64,000 bases of DNA. Origin: Desulfuromonadales bacterium. Lineage in GTDB: Bacteria; Desulfobacterota; Desulfuromonadia; Desulfuromonadales; BM103. The stretch is taken from the NCBI GenBank assembly GCA_030145195.1, contig JAQYVY010000004.1, positions 41,750 through 105,749 of the forward strand. Direction: 5' to 3'. Under the pieces are notes generated by a model. That model saw nothing but the letters and a program-made list of their open reading frames with translations, ran no database searches and had not been told where the DNA came from. Every line of letters starts with the position of its first letter. Position 1 is the first letter of the stretch. Below, one piece after another: positions 19,701-28,121 of this stretch. Made by a program: the position numbers and the translations under genes.

Positions 19701-20190
19701 AACCCAATGCCGTCAGGCCGTTTAACAGCTCATCACGACCAATCTCCTGGCCAATCTCCAGTTTTAACTTTAAGGAGGTCAGGACCTCACGAGGAAGAAC
19801 CTTCTGCTGTATTGCCCTGACGGTTGTCACAACCGCACGGCCACGACCATTAACCAGAGTCGCTAAGGTCGCCAGGCGGATGGCCTCGATTTCAGGGTGG
19901 GGGCTGAGTGGCGCGTAAGGTTCTGTTTCCCAGTGGGGAAAGAACAGGATTTCATCGCTGCGGCCGTGAAAGAAACTCAAGGCGCGATGAAAGGTTTGTG
20001 CCGAGGCCATATCCGCGGCCAGAATCAGCAGGCAGGGACCATTCTGAGCCAACAGCTCTGCGGCAAACCAGGCACCGCTGCTGCCGCTCAGGCCGACAAC
20101 CTCGGAACAGCCGTAGACTCCGGTCGAGAAACTGGTGGCCAGGCCACTCAGGGTGCAATGATGAATCGTCGGTTCAGTCGTAGTGGGCAT
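16708..20190 (-). CDS. mfd: Transcription-repair coupling factor
   Basis: Mfd displaces RNA polymerase stalled at DNA damage and recruits UvrA, whose gene is also in this window. The 1160 residues match the usual length. In order: an N-terminal UvrB-like region, a CarD-like RNA-polymerase-interaction domain (GDFVVHTDYGIGRFLG near residue 495), a superfamily 2 translocase with Walker A CGDVGYGKTE and box DEEQRFG, the helicase C domain with QLRGRVGRSHQRAYAYL, and the TRCF C-terminal domain. The ATG at 20190 lies just downstream of nadA on the same strand (55-base gap). No oddities were seen. Confidence 0.98.
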   Translation of the reverse strand: MPTTTEPTIHHCTLSGLATSFSTGVYGCSEVVGLSGSSGAWFAAELLAQNGPCLLILAADMASAQTFHRALSFFHGRSDEILFFPHWETEPYAPLSPHPEIEAIRLATLATLVNGRGRAVVTTVRAIQQKVLPREVLTSLKLKLEIGQEIGRDELLNGLTALGYQRASLVEDRGSFAVRGDLVDLFPPMQEQPVRLAFFGDELEEIRGFDPVSQRSGAKRMTRLELAPAREMILAGEHLETFTRQLKKRCDELELPRAQRDTLLEEVREGLLGPGRENLLALNYSALDTLYDYLGKFCWLILDPPAVTGAADEFDDAVRHGSERAVNNGDPHVPAADFYLAANQLEARLELGPRIELASLQLYRLEDEHPVYRVPIVGNVDLRPDHAGHDGSLTPLVERLRQWQADKWRVLMVCHQRGQAERLLDLLAPSELPLSWVPELVPGRKVPVGLTVTTGTLDSGFRHVEENLVVVCDDEIFGPRTHRQIRRKQRTFESSLADLNTGDFVVHTDYGIGRFLGLVHLQTGIVEGDFLHLEYAGDDRLYMPIERIEKIQKYLADGSTPRLDKMGGGAWEKAKLRARAAIEELARDLLRIQAKRQMAQGFSYSPPDRMFREFEAAFPYEETPDQLEAIEAVLDDMVSAQPLDRLICGDVGYGKTEVAIRAAFKAVLDSRQVAILVPTTVLARQHLETFRQRFADYPVTVEMLSRFRTAAEQRRIIERTAKGQIDILIGTHRLLQRDLRFKDLGLIVVDEEQRFGVTHKERLKKMRAEVDVLTLTATPIPRTLHMSLAGLRELSIIDTPPVDRQAIRTYVTRFDDDLIREAILREFKRGGQVYFVHNRVQSIDAMAEFLQRLVPQAKVGVGHGQMPEKALEKVMLDFIEARTNLLVCTTIIENGIDISTANTMIINRADCFGLAQLYQLRGRVGRSHQRAYAYLMIPGEGVLTREARERLKVLQEQTELGAGFRIARHDLELRGAGDLLGARQAGQVAAIGFEMYTELLEDTIQELKGQTREERIDPEVRFGLSAFLPETYVADPNQRLVLYRKLAAARDDVEVYQAGDELRDRYGELPPAAELLLEVMKLRVLMKQLLVELAEFDGNNLVFAFPSNTKVTPEQLLPLLQDAKKYRFSPDYRLTIRLGRMSGEEVLAAAKKELQAFCQL

Positions 20191-20245
20191 TCAGGTGTCA
20201 GCGGAAAAAAGAGTCCTGCCGCTGCAGATTTGTCGTTGAAAGATT

Positions 20246-21160
20246 TCAGTCGCGTGGAACGGCCAGCATGCGATCGAGAGTCACTTTGGCCGGGATCCTG
20301 ATTTCTTCGGGAACCGTCACTCGTGGACTCATGGTTTGCAAGGCTTTGAGAATATCTTCGACAGAGGTTAGTTTCATGTTGGGGCAGATCAGGCGCGAGG
20401 TCGGCAGGATGAACTCTTTCTCCGGGCTCTCCTTGCGCAGGCGGTACAAGATTCCCGCCTCGGTGCCGACAATGAACTTCTGTGCCGGGTTCTCCAGAGC
20501 ATAGGAATACATCCCGCTGGTCGAGCAAATATGGTGCGCCAGGGCGAGAACTTCTGGAGAACATTCTGGATGCGCCATAAACACCGCATCAGGGTAATCC
20601 TGCAGGGCGGTGGTTACGTCTGCTACGGTGAAGCGATCGTGGGTCGGGCAGTAGCCTTCCCAAAAATAGCAGGTTTTATTGAGATGACTGGCAATGTAGC
20701 GGCCGAGATTTCGGTCTGGGACCAGGATCACTTCGTCATCAGGCAGCGACTCCACCACCTTGACGGCATTGGCACTGGTACAGCAAATATCGCTCTCGGC
20801 TTTGACCGCGGCGGACGAATTGACATAGGTCACCACCGGCACGCCCGGGTGCTTGCTCTTGAGTTCGCGCAATCCTTCCGGGGTCACCATATCGGCCATC
20901 GGACAACCGGCGTCAAGTCGCGGCAACAGCACGATCTTTTCCGGGGCCAGAATCGCCGCGCTCTCGGCCATAAAATGAACGCCACAGAAGACGATGACCT
21001 GCTTGTCGGTACGAGCCGCTTCCATCGATAGCGCCAGAGAATCACCCGTAATATCAGCCAGTTCCTGGATTTCATCGCGCTGATAATTATGTGCCAGAAT
21101 CAGAGCATCGCGCTCTACGGCCAGTTGCTTGATTTTATTGATGATCTCGTTCTGATCCAT
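20246..21160 (-). CDS. nadA: Quinolinate synthase
   Basis: NadA condenses iminoaspartate with dihydroxyacetone phosphate to quinolinate in de novo NAD synthesis, using a [4Fe-4S] cluster. The 304 residues match the short form common outside enterics. The three cluster cysteines appear in [20 protein letters not shown] and [16 protein letters not shown], and the opening [17 protein letters not shown] is characteristic. The ATG at 21160 starts the domain directly. It may be the first gene of a nadA-mfd-parvulin transcript. NadB is not in the window. Confidence 0.97.
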   Translation of the reverse strand: MDQNEIINKIKQLAVERDALILAHNYQRDEIQELADITGDSLALSMEAARTDKQVIVFCGVHFMAESAAILAPEKIVLLPRLDAGCPMADMVTPEGLRELKSKHPGVPVVTYVNSSAAVKAESDICCTSANAVKVVESLPDDEVILVPDRNLGRYIASHLNKTCYFWEGYCPTHDRFTVADVTTALQDYPDAVFMAHPECSPEVLALAHHICSTSGMYSYALENPAQKFIVGTEAGILYRLRKESPEKEFILPTSRLICPNMKLTSVEDILKALQTMSPRVTVPEEIRIPAKVTLDRMLAVPRD

Positions 21161-21321
21161 GATACGATAGAATCCTTACCTCAAAGATTGCCGTATATTA
21201 GAGCAAAAGCCTTGATATGTCAAACGCTTATAGCGCGCATCGGCACCCTTGACAGGGTGCGTTTTTGCCGGTATTCTCAGCTCTCTTTAATTCTCTCCCA
21301 AAGCTCGCATGGTGACCTTTT

Positions 21322-21711
21322 ATGTTTGGAATTGGCTTTCCTGAACTCCTGTTGATAATGGCTCTCGCTCTGATTGTTCTCGGTCCGAAACGGTTGCCGG
21401 ACCTGGCCAGGGCACTTGGCCGGGGTCTTTCTGAGTTCAAACGCACCAGTGACGAACTGAAGCAGACCTTTGCCCAGGAAGCGCGGAAGGAAGGGCAGAA
21501 AAGCACCCTCCTCAATGACGGCAAGCTGACCCCGCCCGGCGTCACAACTGAACCCTACCCGGCTGAGGCGAACCCAGCCTCGGAAGAACCGCCTGCAATG
21601 CAGACGGAAGAGGCTACTGTCGTGACGGCTGAGCCCGTTGTCGAGCCCCCGACTGCCCCGATCGAAGACGCAACCACCAAGTCTGAAACCAAGGACGAGC
21701 ATCATGGATGA
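21322..21711 (+). CDS. tatB: Sec-independent translocase subunit TatB (TatA/B family)
   Basis: A 129-residue protein with one N-terminal membrane helix ([16 protein letters not shown]), the hinge [13 protein letters not shown], a basic amphipathic helix and a long acidic, Pro/Glu-rich tail. The intact GP..LP hinge and polar Glu at residue 8 favour TatB over TatA. It overlaps tatC by eight bases, so the two are translationally coupled. The Tat system is needed here for FdnG, which carries a twin-arginine signal. No separate tatA is in the window. Confidence 0.88.
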   Translation: MFGIGFPELLLIMALALIVLGPKRLPDLARALGRGLSEFKRTSDELKQTFAQEARKEGQKSTLLNDGKLTPPGVTTEPYPAEANPASEEPPAMQTEEATVVTAEPVVEPPTAPIEDATTKSETKDEHHG

Positions 21712-22468
21712 CGGCCGCATGCCGCTGACCACGCACCTTGAAGAACTCCGGCGCAAACTGATTATTTCCGGGGTCTCCTGGCTGGTGGCCTTTTTGGCCT
21801 GTTACGCTTATTCCGAGCCGCTCTTCCGCTTGATTTCTGAACCGGTCCTTCAGGCCTTGCCGGAAGGGACCTCTCTGGTCTTCATCCAGTTGACCGAGCC
21901 CTTTTTTACCCATCTCAAGATCGGCGCCCTGGCGGGTTTGCTGGTGGCTCTGCCGGTGATTTTCTGGCAGGTCTGGTCCTTTATTGCGCCGGGCCTCTAC
22001 CCGAACGAAAAATTCTATGTTATTCCCTTTGTCGTGGCCAGTTGCGGCTGTTTTGCGATCGGGGCTTTTTTCGGTTTCAGCTTTGTCTTTCCCATGGCAT
22101 TCAAGGTTCTCATCGAATTTGGTAGCGGCAGCGGTGTCCCCACCCTCTCTATGGGTGATTATCTGTCACTCTCCAGCAAACTGCTGCTAGCATTCGGTCT
22201 GGTCTTCGAGTTGCCAGTAGTGATCTTTTTTCTCGCCCGCCTGGGCGTTGTCGATCACAAAATGCTGGCTCGCAACCGTAAGTTTGCTCTTCTGAGCGCC
22301 TTTCTCATTGGCGCGGTTCTCACCCCTCCCGACGTTTTTTCACAAACAGCCCTGGCCTTTCCATTCATCATCCTCTACGAAATCGGCATTATCGTTGCTC
22401 GACTGTTCGGTAAGAAGCGAGTCACTGAAGAGGAGGTTTCTGCTGAGAAGAAACCGACCAAGGACTGA
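21704..22468 (+). CDS. tatC: Twin-arginine translocase receptor subunit TatC
   Basis: A 254-residue polytopic protein with six predicted membrane helices, starting with the conserved cytoplasmic [14 protein letters not shown] and carrying conserved segments such as [12 protein letters not shown] and [14 protein letters not shown]. The ATG at 21704 overlaps the tatB stop, matching the usual TatC N-terminus; earlier in-frame starts would only add tatB-tail translation. TatC recognises the twin-arginine signal of folded cargo. The stretch 22469-22660 after it holds no gene I can support. Confidence 0.96.
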   Translation: MDDGRMPLTTHLEELRRKLIISGVSWLVAFLACYAYSEPLFRLISEPVLQALPEGTSLVFIQLTEPFFTHLKIGALAGLLVALPVIFWQVWSFIAPGLYPNEKFYVIPFVVASCGCFAIGAFFGFSFVFPMAFKVLIEFGSGSGVPTLSMGDYLSLSSKLLLAFGLVFELPVVIFFLARLGVVDHKMLARNRKFALLSAFLIGAVLTPPDVFSQTALAFPFIILYEIGIIVARLFGKKRVTEEEVSAEKKPTKD

Positions 22469-22661
22469 GTCCCTCAGTTTTGTCCAAAGGGGCTATGGCT
22501 GGAGAGGTGAATGAGCTCGGTTCTACGCCTGAAGGCAGTTCGTCACGGGCGGATGCTTGCCCGGCTTTTGAGCCAAGCCGTTAAAGTATGGTCCTTGACC
22601 CAAGCCCAAGCCACAGGGCAAGAAAACAAATGGCTTCTATCCTTGCGGTCGGGGCAAACAA

Positions 22662-22694
22662 AAGCGGGTCGCAGCACCGAGGCTGCAACCCGCT
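22662..22694 (-). terminator. Terminator of the DsbA-like gene
   Basis: Hairpin with arms agcgggt-gcagc / gctgc-acccgct; on the minus strand it is followed by ttttgttt. It lies 30 bases past the stop of the minus-strand thiol oxidoreductase gene. Confidence 0.75.
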
Positions 22695-22723
22695 TCAAGC
22701 TTTTACGCTTTTACAGGACGCAT

Positions 22724-23566
22724 TTATTTTTCAAGTTTTTTTAGCTCGGCCTCAATTAACCGCGTGAATCCGGCAGCATTCTTCTCTTTTACCTGTTTGC
22801 CATTAATAAAAATCGCCGGTGTCCCACGGACTCCGGCGCTCTGGCCGAGTTGCATATCTCTGTTGATCTCCTGCTGCAGGGCCGGATTCTTGACATCCTG
22901 GTCAAAGCGAACCATATCGAGACCGGTGTCTTCTGCGAGCGCTCGAATCATCTGGTCGCTGAGCTTATTATAGTTAGCAAACAACCTTATGTGCAGGTCC
23001 CAGAATTTCCCCTGATTGCGAGCCGCCAGGCTGGCCAGCGCCGCCGGCCGGGCAAATTTGTGCATATTCAACGGAAACTGCTTAAACACGGTCCGAACCT
23101 GAGTTGGATAGGCGGCCTGCATCTGGTCGAGTAAAGGTTCAATCCGCGAGCAGTAGGGGCACTGAAAATCGCTGAACACAGTGATGGTTACAGCCGCATC
23201 CTCAGCACCCTTGATTGGCGAATTGTCAACGGGCAGTTCATGCACATAGGCAAGGTCAATAAACTGCACCTCTTTGCTCTTGGCGTTGCCGAGGATAAGC
23301 TTCTGCCCATCGGGAGAAACTGTCAGAGTGGTCGCCGGACCGACCCTGAAGCGGTCCAGCTTTTGCCCGGTAATGGAGACAATTTGCACCTCGCCGCCCT
23401 CCAGCAGAATAAACACCCGACCATCGGACTGGCTGATAGCAATATCCAAAGGGGCCTTATCAACCGGCAGGCGCTTGTAGACATCCCACTGTAATTCGGC
23501 GTGAACGGCGCCGGCACAAAAGAGCAGGGTGAGCAGCAACCCAGAAATACGCGTCAGTTTTGCCAT
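22724..23566 (-). CDS. Exported DsbA/DsbG-like thiol oxidoreductase with N-terminal beta domain
   Basis: A 280-residue secreted protein with a signal peptide (cleavage near GAVHA, residue 23). Residues about 25-110 form a beta-propeller-blade-like region (DIAISQSDGRVFILLEGGEV, then LTVSPDGQKLILGN). From about 120 comes a thioredoxin-fold DsbA-family domain with CPYC at 136-139 and cis-proline loop GVRGTPAIFI. Such proteins exchange disulfides with periplasmic substrates. ATG 23566 is preferred because gaaagg sits 10 bases upstream; the in-frame TTG at 23575 overlaps that site. Monocistronic, with its own terminator. The fused propeller-like segment is unusual and may bind a partner. Confidence 0.87.
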   Translation of the reverse strand: MAKLTRISGLLLTLLFCAGAVHAELQWDVYKRLPVDKAPLDIAISQSDGRVFILLEGGEVQIVSITGQKLDRFRVGPATTLTVSPDGQKLILGNAKSKEVQFIDLAYVHELPVDNSPIKGAEDAAVTITVFSDFQCPYCSRIEPLLDQMQAAYPTQVRTVFKQFPLNMHKFARPAALASLAARNQGKFWDLHIRLFANYNKLSDQMIRALAEDTGLDMVRFDQDVKNPALQQEINRDMQLGQSAGVRGTPAIFINGKQVKEKNAAGFTRLIEAELKKLEK

Positions 23567-23733
23567 GATGATCAATCCTTTCAGCAGGTTGAGACTTGTC
23601 GTAAAAAAGCGCTTTCACTGCAAGTCGGTGAGGTAATTTTGCAGACATGGTAAAATTACCCCTTAGTGCCTTGCGCTGTCAATCCTGACAACCCTTGACA
23701 CACAACCCCTGCACCCGGCATAACAAGAGCGCC

Positions 23734-24660
23734 ATGTCATTACCAGCCCTTTCCATAGCCAACCTGTCGAAAAATTACGACGGTGTTCCGGCGGTCAACG
23801 ACATCTCCCTGCAAATTGAGCCGGGCGAGATCTTTGGCTTGCTCGGCCCCAACGGTGCGGGCAAAAGCACCACTATCAACATGATCGGCGGGGTCACCCG
23901 GATTGATAGCGGATCCATTGAGGTGTTCGGTTACGATAACCGCAAGGATTACCAGAAGACTCGTCGCATGGTCGGCGTCATGCACCAAGAAGTCGTGATC
24001 GATAACTTTTTTACCATTGATCAGACCTTGCGGTTCCACGCCGGTTACTATGGTGTGCGCGACGATGTCGCCTGGCGGCAAAGACTGATTGAGCGGCTAG
24101 GACTGACGCCGCACCTGCACAAGGTCATGATCAAGCTCTCCGGTGGCATGAAACGGCGCTTTATGATCGCCAAGGCTCTGATTCACAAGCCGAAGTTGTT
24201 GATTCTCGATGAACCGACCGCCGGCGTCGATGTTGAACTGCGTCACACCCTCTGGGATTTCGTCCAGGAAATTAACCAGCAGGGTTCTACCATTCTGCTG
24301 ACGACTCACTACCTGGAAGAAGCAGAACGGATGTGTCACCGGATCGCAATTATGAATCATGGTAATTTGATTGCTCTTGACTCAACCGCAACCATGCTGA
24401 AAAACCTCGGCACCCGCGGTCTTTTGGTTCATCTGCACTCAGCTCAGCAGACACTCCCGGAACAGCTCAAGCCGTGGGGCGCAACCTTGGATGCAACCGG
24501 GTTGTCCATCCATTTTACCCTGCCAGCCGACCGAACCACCGGAGACCTGCTGCCACTGCTCTGCCAACTCAACCTTTCGATCAAGGACATAGAAACGCGC
24601 CAGGCCAGTCTAGAAGAAATTTTTCTGCAGATCACTCAGGATGACAGGTCAAAACCATGA
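23734..24660 (+). CDS. ABC-2 type transporter, ATP-binding subunit
   Basis: A 308-residue ATPase with Walker A GPNGAGKST near residue 41, signature LSGGMKRRFM, Walker B LLILDEPTAGVD and an H-loop TTHYLEEAE. The C-terminal extension of about 80 residues is typical of the drug/lipid-export (DrrA/NodI-like) subclass. ATG 23734 begins close to the fold; upstream codons lack a ribosome site. It overlaps the permease gene by four bases (ATGA), so the two form one exporter. The substrate is unknown. Confidence 0.93.
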   Translation: MSLPALSIANLSKNYDGVPAVNDISLQIEPGEIFGLLGPNGAGKSTTINMIGGVTRIDSGSIEVFGYDNRKDYQKTRRMVGVMHQEVVIDNFFTIDQTLRFHAGYYGVRDDVAWRQRLIERLGLTPHLHKVMIKLSGGMKRRFMIAKALIHKPKLLILDEPTAGVDVELRHTLWDFVQEINQQGSTILLTTHYLEEAERMCHRIAIMNHGNLIALDSTATMLKNLGTRGLLVHLHSAQQTLPEQLKPWGATLDATGLSIHFTLPADRTTGDLLPLLCQLNLSIKDIETRQASLEEIFLQITQDDRSKP

Positions 24661-25445
24661 ACCAACAACCCGACTCTGCTTTTGTTGCCTGGCTGCCCTT
24701 CTACACCCTGCTCCAGAAGGAAATCCGTCGTTTCTTGCGTGTTGCTTCACAAACGCTGGTCACGCCGGTGATTACCGCCTCGCTTTATCTCTTCATCTTC
24801 GGCGCAACTCTTGGTGAACGGATCAGCGTGGTCGAAGGTTTCAGTTACGCTCAATTCGTTATCCCTGGTCTGATTTTGATGGGCATTATCAACAATTCTT
24901 TTTCCAACGTCGCCTCGTCGCTGTTCATGTCGCGCTATCTTGGCAATATCGTGGACTTGATGGTCACGCCGGTGACTCCGACCCAGTTCATTATGGCCTA
25001 CACTCTGGCGGCAATGTTACGCGGTCTGGCGGTCGGTCTGATCGTCTGGTTGATCTCCTGCTGCTTTGCGACCTTGCCCCTGGCTCACCCCTTGGCGGCA
25101 CTGGCTATGGCTTGTCTTGCCAGCTTCCTCTTTGCCCAGTTTGGCATTATCGCTGCGGTTCATGCCAACAACTTCGATTCATTGGCGATGTTTACCAACT
25201 TCATTATTCTGCCGTTGATTTATCTCGGTGGAGTGTTTTACCCCATTTCAATCCTGCCGCCTTTTTGGGCCGGATTATCCCACCTCAACCCTCTCTTCTA
25301 CCTGATTGACGGTTTCCGCTACGCTATGCTTGGGGTCGGCGACCTTTCTTATGCCCTTTCTTTTGGGGTTGTCACCATCATGGCTCTGGTACTCTTTATC
25401 TGGGCTGCAACTTTGATCGCAAATAGTTATCGGCTCCGTAACTGA
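24657..25445 (+). CDS. ABC-2 type transporter, permease subunit
   Basis: A 262-residue membrane protein with six predicted helices and the ABC-2 family signature LPLIYLGGVFYPISILPPF near residue 185, followed by HLNPLFYLIDGFRYAMLG. Start codon overlaps the stop of the ATPase gene. Together they make a DrrAB/NodIJ-like exporter. It converges with the helicase gene; only 45 bases separate the stops and no clear terminator is seen. Confidence 0.93.
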   Translation: MNQQPDSAFVAWLPFYTLLQKEIRRFLRVASQTLVTPVITASLYLFIFGATLGERISVVEGFSYAQFVIPGLILMGIINNSFSNVASSLFMSRYLGNIVDLMVTPVTPTQFIMAYTLAAMLRGLAVGLIVWLISCCFATLPLAHPLAALAMACLASFLFAQFGIIAAVHANNFDSLAMFTNFIILPLIYLGGVFYPISILPPFWAGLSHLNPLFYLIDGFRYAMLGVGDLSYALSFGVVTIMALVLFIWAATLIANSYRLRN

Positions 25446-25490
25446 CTTTGTGCAACCATGGCTCCCGATCTGGGCCCTTGCCAGCAAAAA

Positions 25491-27527
25491 CTATTCTGCC
25501 CCCTCCCCCATTAGCTTCGCCAGCATATCTGACAGGCTGGCATTTTCATTCCCCTCGGCGAGGTGGGATCCCGCCCGGGCTTCCTCCTGACGCACCTCTT
25601 CAGGGATTTCTGCCAGAAAGCGGCTGAGTTCGCGCGGCTCCGCCTTGCCGTACTTCATCCGCGCATCAGCATGGAGGATGGTCAGCTTTTCACGGGCGCG
25701 GGTAATTCCGACGTAGCAGAGCCGGCGTTCCTCATCGACGTCCACGTTTTCCGAGACCGACTTCTTATGCGGCAAAAAGCCTTCCTCGAAACCGGGCATA
25801 AAGACATGCGGAAACTCCAGCCCCTTGCTTGAATGCAAACTCATCAGCACCACGGCATCTTTGGCCAGCTTCTTCTCCTTGCTGTCGGAGCCAGGTTCAT
25901 CGCGATCAAGCAAAGCGACTTTTTCGAGAAAGCCGGTCAAACTCGGCTTAGCTTCGCGACCTTCGTAGGTGGCGATGGCGTTAACGATCTCCTGCACATT
26001 CTCAATTCGGCGCTCAATTTTTTCACGGGGGTCCCGATCACGCCGCAGTTCAGCTTCCAACCCAACCGCCTCAAGCAGTTCACGCGCCGTTCGCGCCAAA
26101 CCGGAGCCACCACGAAACCAACCTTTATGCTCTTCAATCAGGCGAACAAATTTATCTAGCGCATCAGCCACCTTGGCACTGATACCGGTAATGCTGCGCG
26201 CTCGACGAATAACCTGCCACAGCGGGTCTTTCGAAGCAATTGAGGTCCGAATCAACAAGTCGGCACTGGTTCGACCGATCCCGCGCCGGGGATAGTTGAG
26301 AATCCGCAGTAAATTGACTTCATCGTAGGGGTTGACGATGAAGCGCAGATAGGCGATGGCGTCCTTGACTTCCTTACGATCAAAGAACTGCTGACCACCA
26401 ATCAAGACATAGGGAATATCGGCAAAGCGCAACTCCTGCTCAAAAACCATGGTCTGGGCATTGGTTCGCACCAGAATGGCATGGTCTCTATAAGCCATCT
26501 GCTTGCTACGGATATCATAATGAATCCGATCAATCACCGCGCGGGCCTCGTCCTCGGCGTCAATGCACCGGACCACCCCAAGCGGTTCACCGCTGTTTCC
26601 AGCGGTCCAGAGCACCTTATCCTTGCGCTTGACATTATGCTTAATCACCGTGTTGGCGGCATTGAGAATATTGCTGGTGGAGCGATAGTTCTGCTCCATC
26701 TTGATCGTCCGGGCACCAGGAAAGTGCCGCTCGAAATCAAGGATATTACCCGGATCAGCACCTCGCCAGCCATAGATCGACTGATCGTCATCACCAACCA
26801 CGCAAAAGTTCCCCCACTTTCCAGAGAGAGCCCGCATCAGGGAAAACTGCGCCGCATTGGTGTCCTGATACTCATCAACCATGATGTAGCGAAACCGCTC
26901 CTGGTAGCGCGCCAACACGTCCGGGTGTTCGTTGAACAGTCGCACCGTCAGCATGATCAAGTCATCAAAATCCACCGCGTTGTAACTTTTTAGGCTCTTC
27001 TGGTATTCCGGATAAACTTTTTGGGTCATTTCGCCGATGACATCACCCTTCATGATAGGGCCGAACTTCTCCGGCGACAGCAGGCGATTCTTGGCGTCGG
27101 AGATTTTCCACAAGATTGAATCGGCTTTCAGACCATGCTCGGGGCTGAGCTGGTCCATGATGGTTTTGATCAGGCGCTGCTGATCAGAAGCACCGTAGAT
27201 GCTGAAGTTGCGCTTGTAACCGAGGTTTTCAATATCAGCCCGCAGAATCCGCGAGCAGAGCGAATGAAAGGTCGAAACCTGAATCAGGGCCGCCTTGTTG
27301 CTCCCGACCAGAGCCGCAACCCGGGCCTGCATCTCACGCGCCGCCTTGTTGGTAAAAGTGACTGCCAACACCTGTTCAGGGTTGACTCTTTTCTCTCCCA
27401 CCAGGTGAGCGACCCGATGGGTGATCACCTTGGTCTTACCCGACCCGGCTCCGGCGAGAAGCAGTAGCGGGCCCTCGGTATGGAGCACTGCCTCAAGCTG
27501 TGGCTGATTGAGTGATTGCAGACTCAT
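25491..27527 (-). CDS. Superfamily 1A DNA helicase (Rep/PcrA/UvrD family)
   Basis: A 678-residue 3'-5' helicase. Walker A AGAGSGKT lies near residue 25, followed by FTNKAAREM (motif Ia), DEYQDTN (motif II), GDDDQSIYGWRGA (motif III), QNYRS (motif IV), SSKGLEFPHVF (motif V) and VGITRAREKL (motif VI). Length and ending resemble Rep rather than UvrD. The ATG at 27527 is chosen because the domain starts there; it lacks its own ribosome site but overlaps the stop of a 25-codon leader ORF, suggesting translational coupling. Role: replication restart and removal of protein blocks. Confidence 0.95.
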   Translation of the reverse strand: MSLQSLNQPQLEAVLHTEGPLLLLAGAGSGKTKVITHRVAHLVGEKRVNPEQVLAVTFTNKAAREMQARVAALVGSNKAALIQVSTFHSLCSRILRADIENLGYKRNFSIYGASDQQRLIKTIMDQLSPEHGLKADSILWKISDAKNRLLSPEKFGPIMKGDVIGEMTQKVYPEYQKSLKSYNAVDFDDLIMLTVRLFNEHPDVLARYQERFRYIMVDEYQDTNAAQFSLMRALSGKWGNFCVVGDDDQSIYGWRGADPGNILDFERHFPGARTIKMEQNYRSTSNILNAANTVIKHNVKRKDKVLWTAGNSGEPLGVVRCIDAEDEARAVIDRIHYDIRSKQMAYRDHAILVRTNAQTMVFEQELRFADIPYVLIGGQQFFDRKEVKDAIAYLRFIVNPYDEVNLLRILNYPRRGIGRTSADLLIRTSIASKDPLWQVIRRARSITGISAKVADALDKFVRLIEEHKGWFRGGSGLARTARELLEAVGLEAELRRDRDPREKIERRIENVQEIVNAIATYEGREAKPSLTGFLEKVALLDRDEPGSDSKEKKLAKDAVVLMSLHSSKGLEFPHVFMPGFEEGFLPHKKSVSENVDVDEERRLCYVGITRAREKLTILHADARMKYGKAEPRELSRFLAEIPEEVRQEEARAGSHLAEGNENASLSDMLAKLMGEGAE

Positions 27528-27601
27528 TGAGCCACCGCGGCACGGTGCAAACCGGCAGAAGTGTTCCGGTCGCCGGTCACGACCGCAGTATGGTGAAACA
27601 T
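27524..27601 (-). CDS. Leader ORF coupled to the helicase gene (25 aa)
   Basis: The ATG at 27601 has a strong ribosome site (aaggag) 8-9 bases upstream and opens a 25-codon ORF beginning MFHHTAVVTGD. Its TGA overlaps the helicase ATG as ATGA. The helicase start itself has no Shine-Dalgarno sequence, so ribosomes probably reach it by termination-reinitiation. The peptide has no recognisable motif. Alternative: a chance ORF around an otherwise cryptic helicase start. Confidence 0.5.
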   Translation of the reverse strand: MFHHTAVVTGDRNTSAGLHRAAVAQ

Positions 27602-27672
27602 CTTGAATTCTCCTTAGAGGTGATCCTGAGACCGTGCAACAGATCAAACACAGGCGATAAACCGGAGACCTT

Positions 27673-27767
27673 TAACGCAAAGGCGCAAAGGCGCGAAGAA
27701 AACCAAGACCAAGCGAAAAGGGCTTCCCTTTGCGCCTTGGTTGGCTTTTCTTGGCGTCTTTGCGTTA
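27673..27767. repeat. Palindromic extragenic element, type A
   Basis: About 31-base arms: taacgcaaaggcgcaaag... on the left and ...ggcgtctttgcgtta on the right (27737-27767) are imperfect reverse complements around a 30-base centre. One arm also occurs at 395-437. The transcript would fold into a long hairpin. No transposase is encoded, so it resembles a MITE/REP-type element. Confidence 0.65.
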
Positions 27768-27923
27768 GCTTTGGCTTCTGGCTTTAGCGTCGCTTTGTTT
27801 TGTTTGGTTGAATTGCCTTCCAACAAAAACGACCCGGTCGGGCAAGAACCGAGCTCGGGGGATAGTAGTGAAAACCCGATGGAAGTGCAAGTTAAGATCG
27901 CTCTCGAAGCAACGGGCTTACAA

Positions 27924-28080
27924 CCAAAACAAAGGTTAGCCACTAAGTCGCCAAGACACGGGGTAAACGCTTATATTCTTTCTTCAAACAGCAAAGTTTG
28001 ATGATCGTCAAGAGCGATCTTTACTCTGCAACGGGGACTGCTTGGTGCCTTGGTGTCTTAGTGGCAGGCAAACCTGTTTT
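27924..28080. repeat. Palindromic extragenic element, type B
   Basis: Left arm (27924-27959) contains aaacaaaggttagccactaa and gccaagacac; the right arm (28046-28080) contains ccttggtgtcttagtggca and aacctgtttt, its imperfect reverse complement. It is the same family as 9034-9186. The interval 27602-28121 otherwise holds no gene I can support; the ORFs crossing it run through the palindromes. Confidence 0.65.
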
Positions 28081-28121
28081 GGGGTTATGGAACCGTGGAA
28101 CAAAGAGAAAATTGACCGAGG

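Noticed and set aside
22511..22744. 77-codon plus-strand frame after tatC
   Set aside because: Runs through a terminator hairpin and into the antisense of the DsbA-like gene; the product looks random.
27512..28001. Plus-strand frames across the palindromic elements
   Set aside because: They consist largely of repeat arms and antisense of the helicase leader; no ribosome sites.
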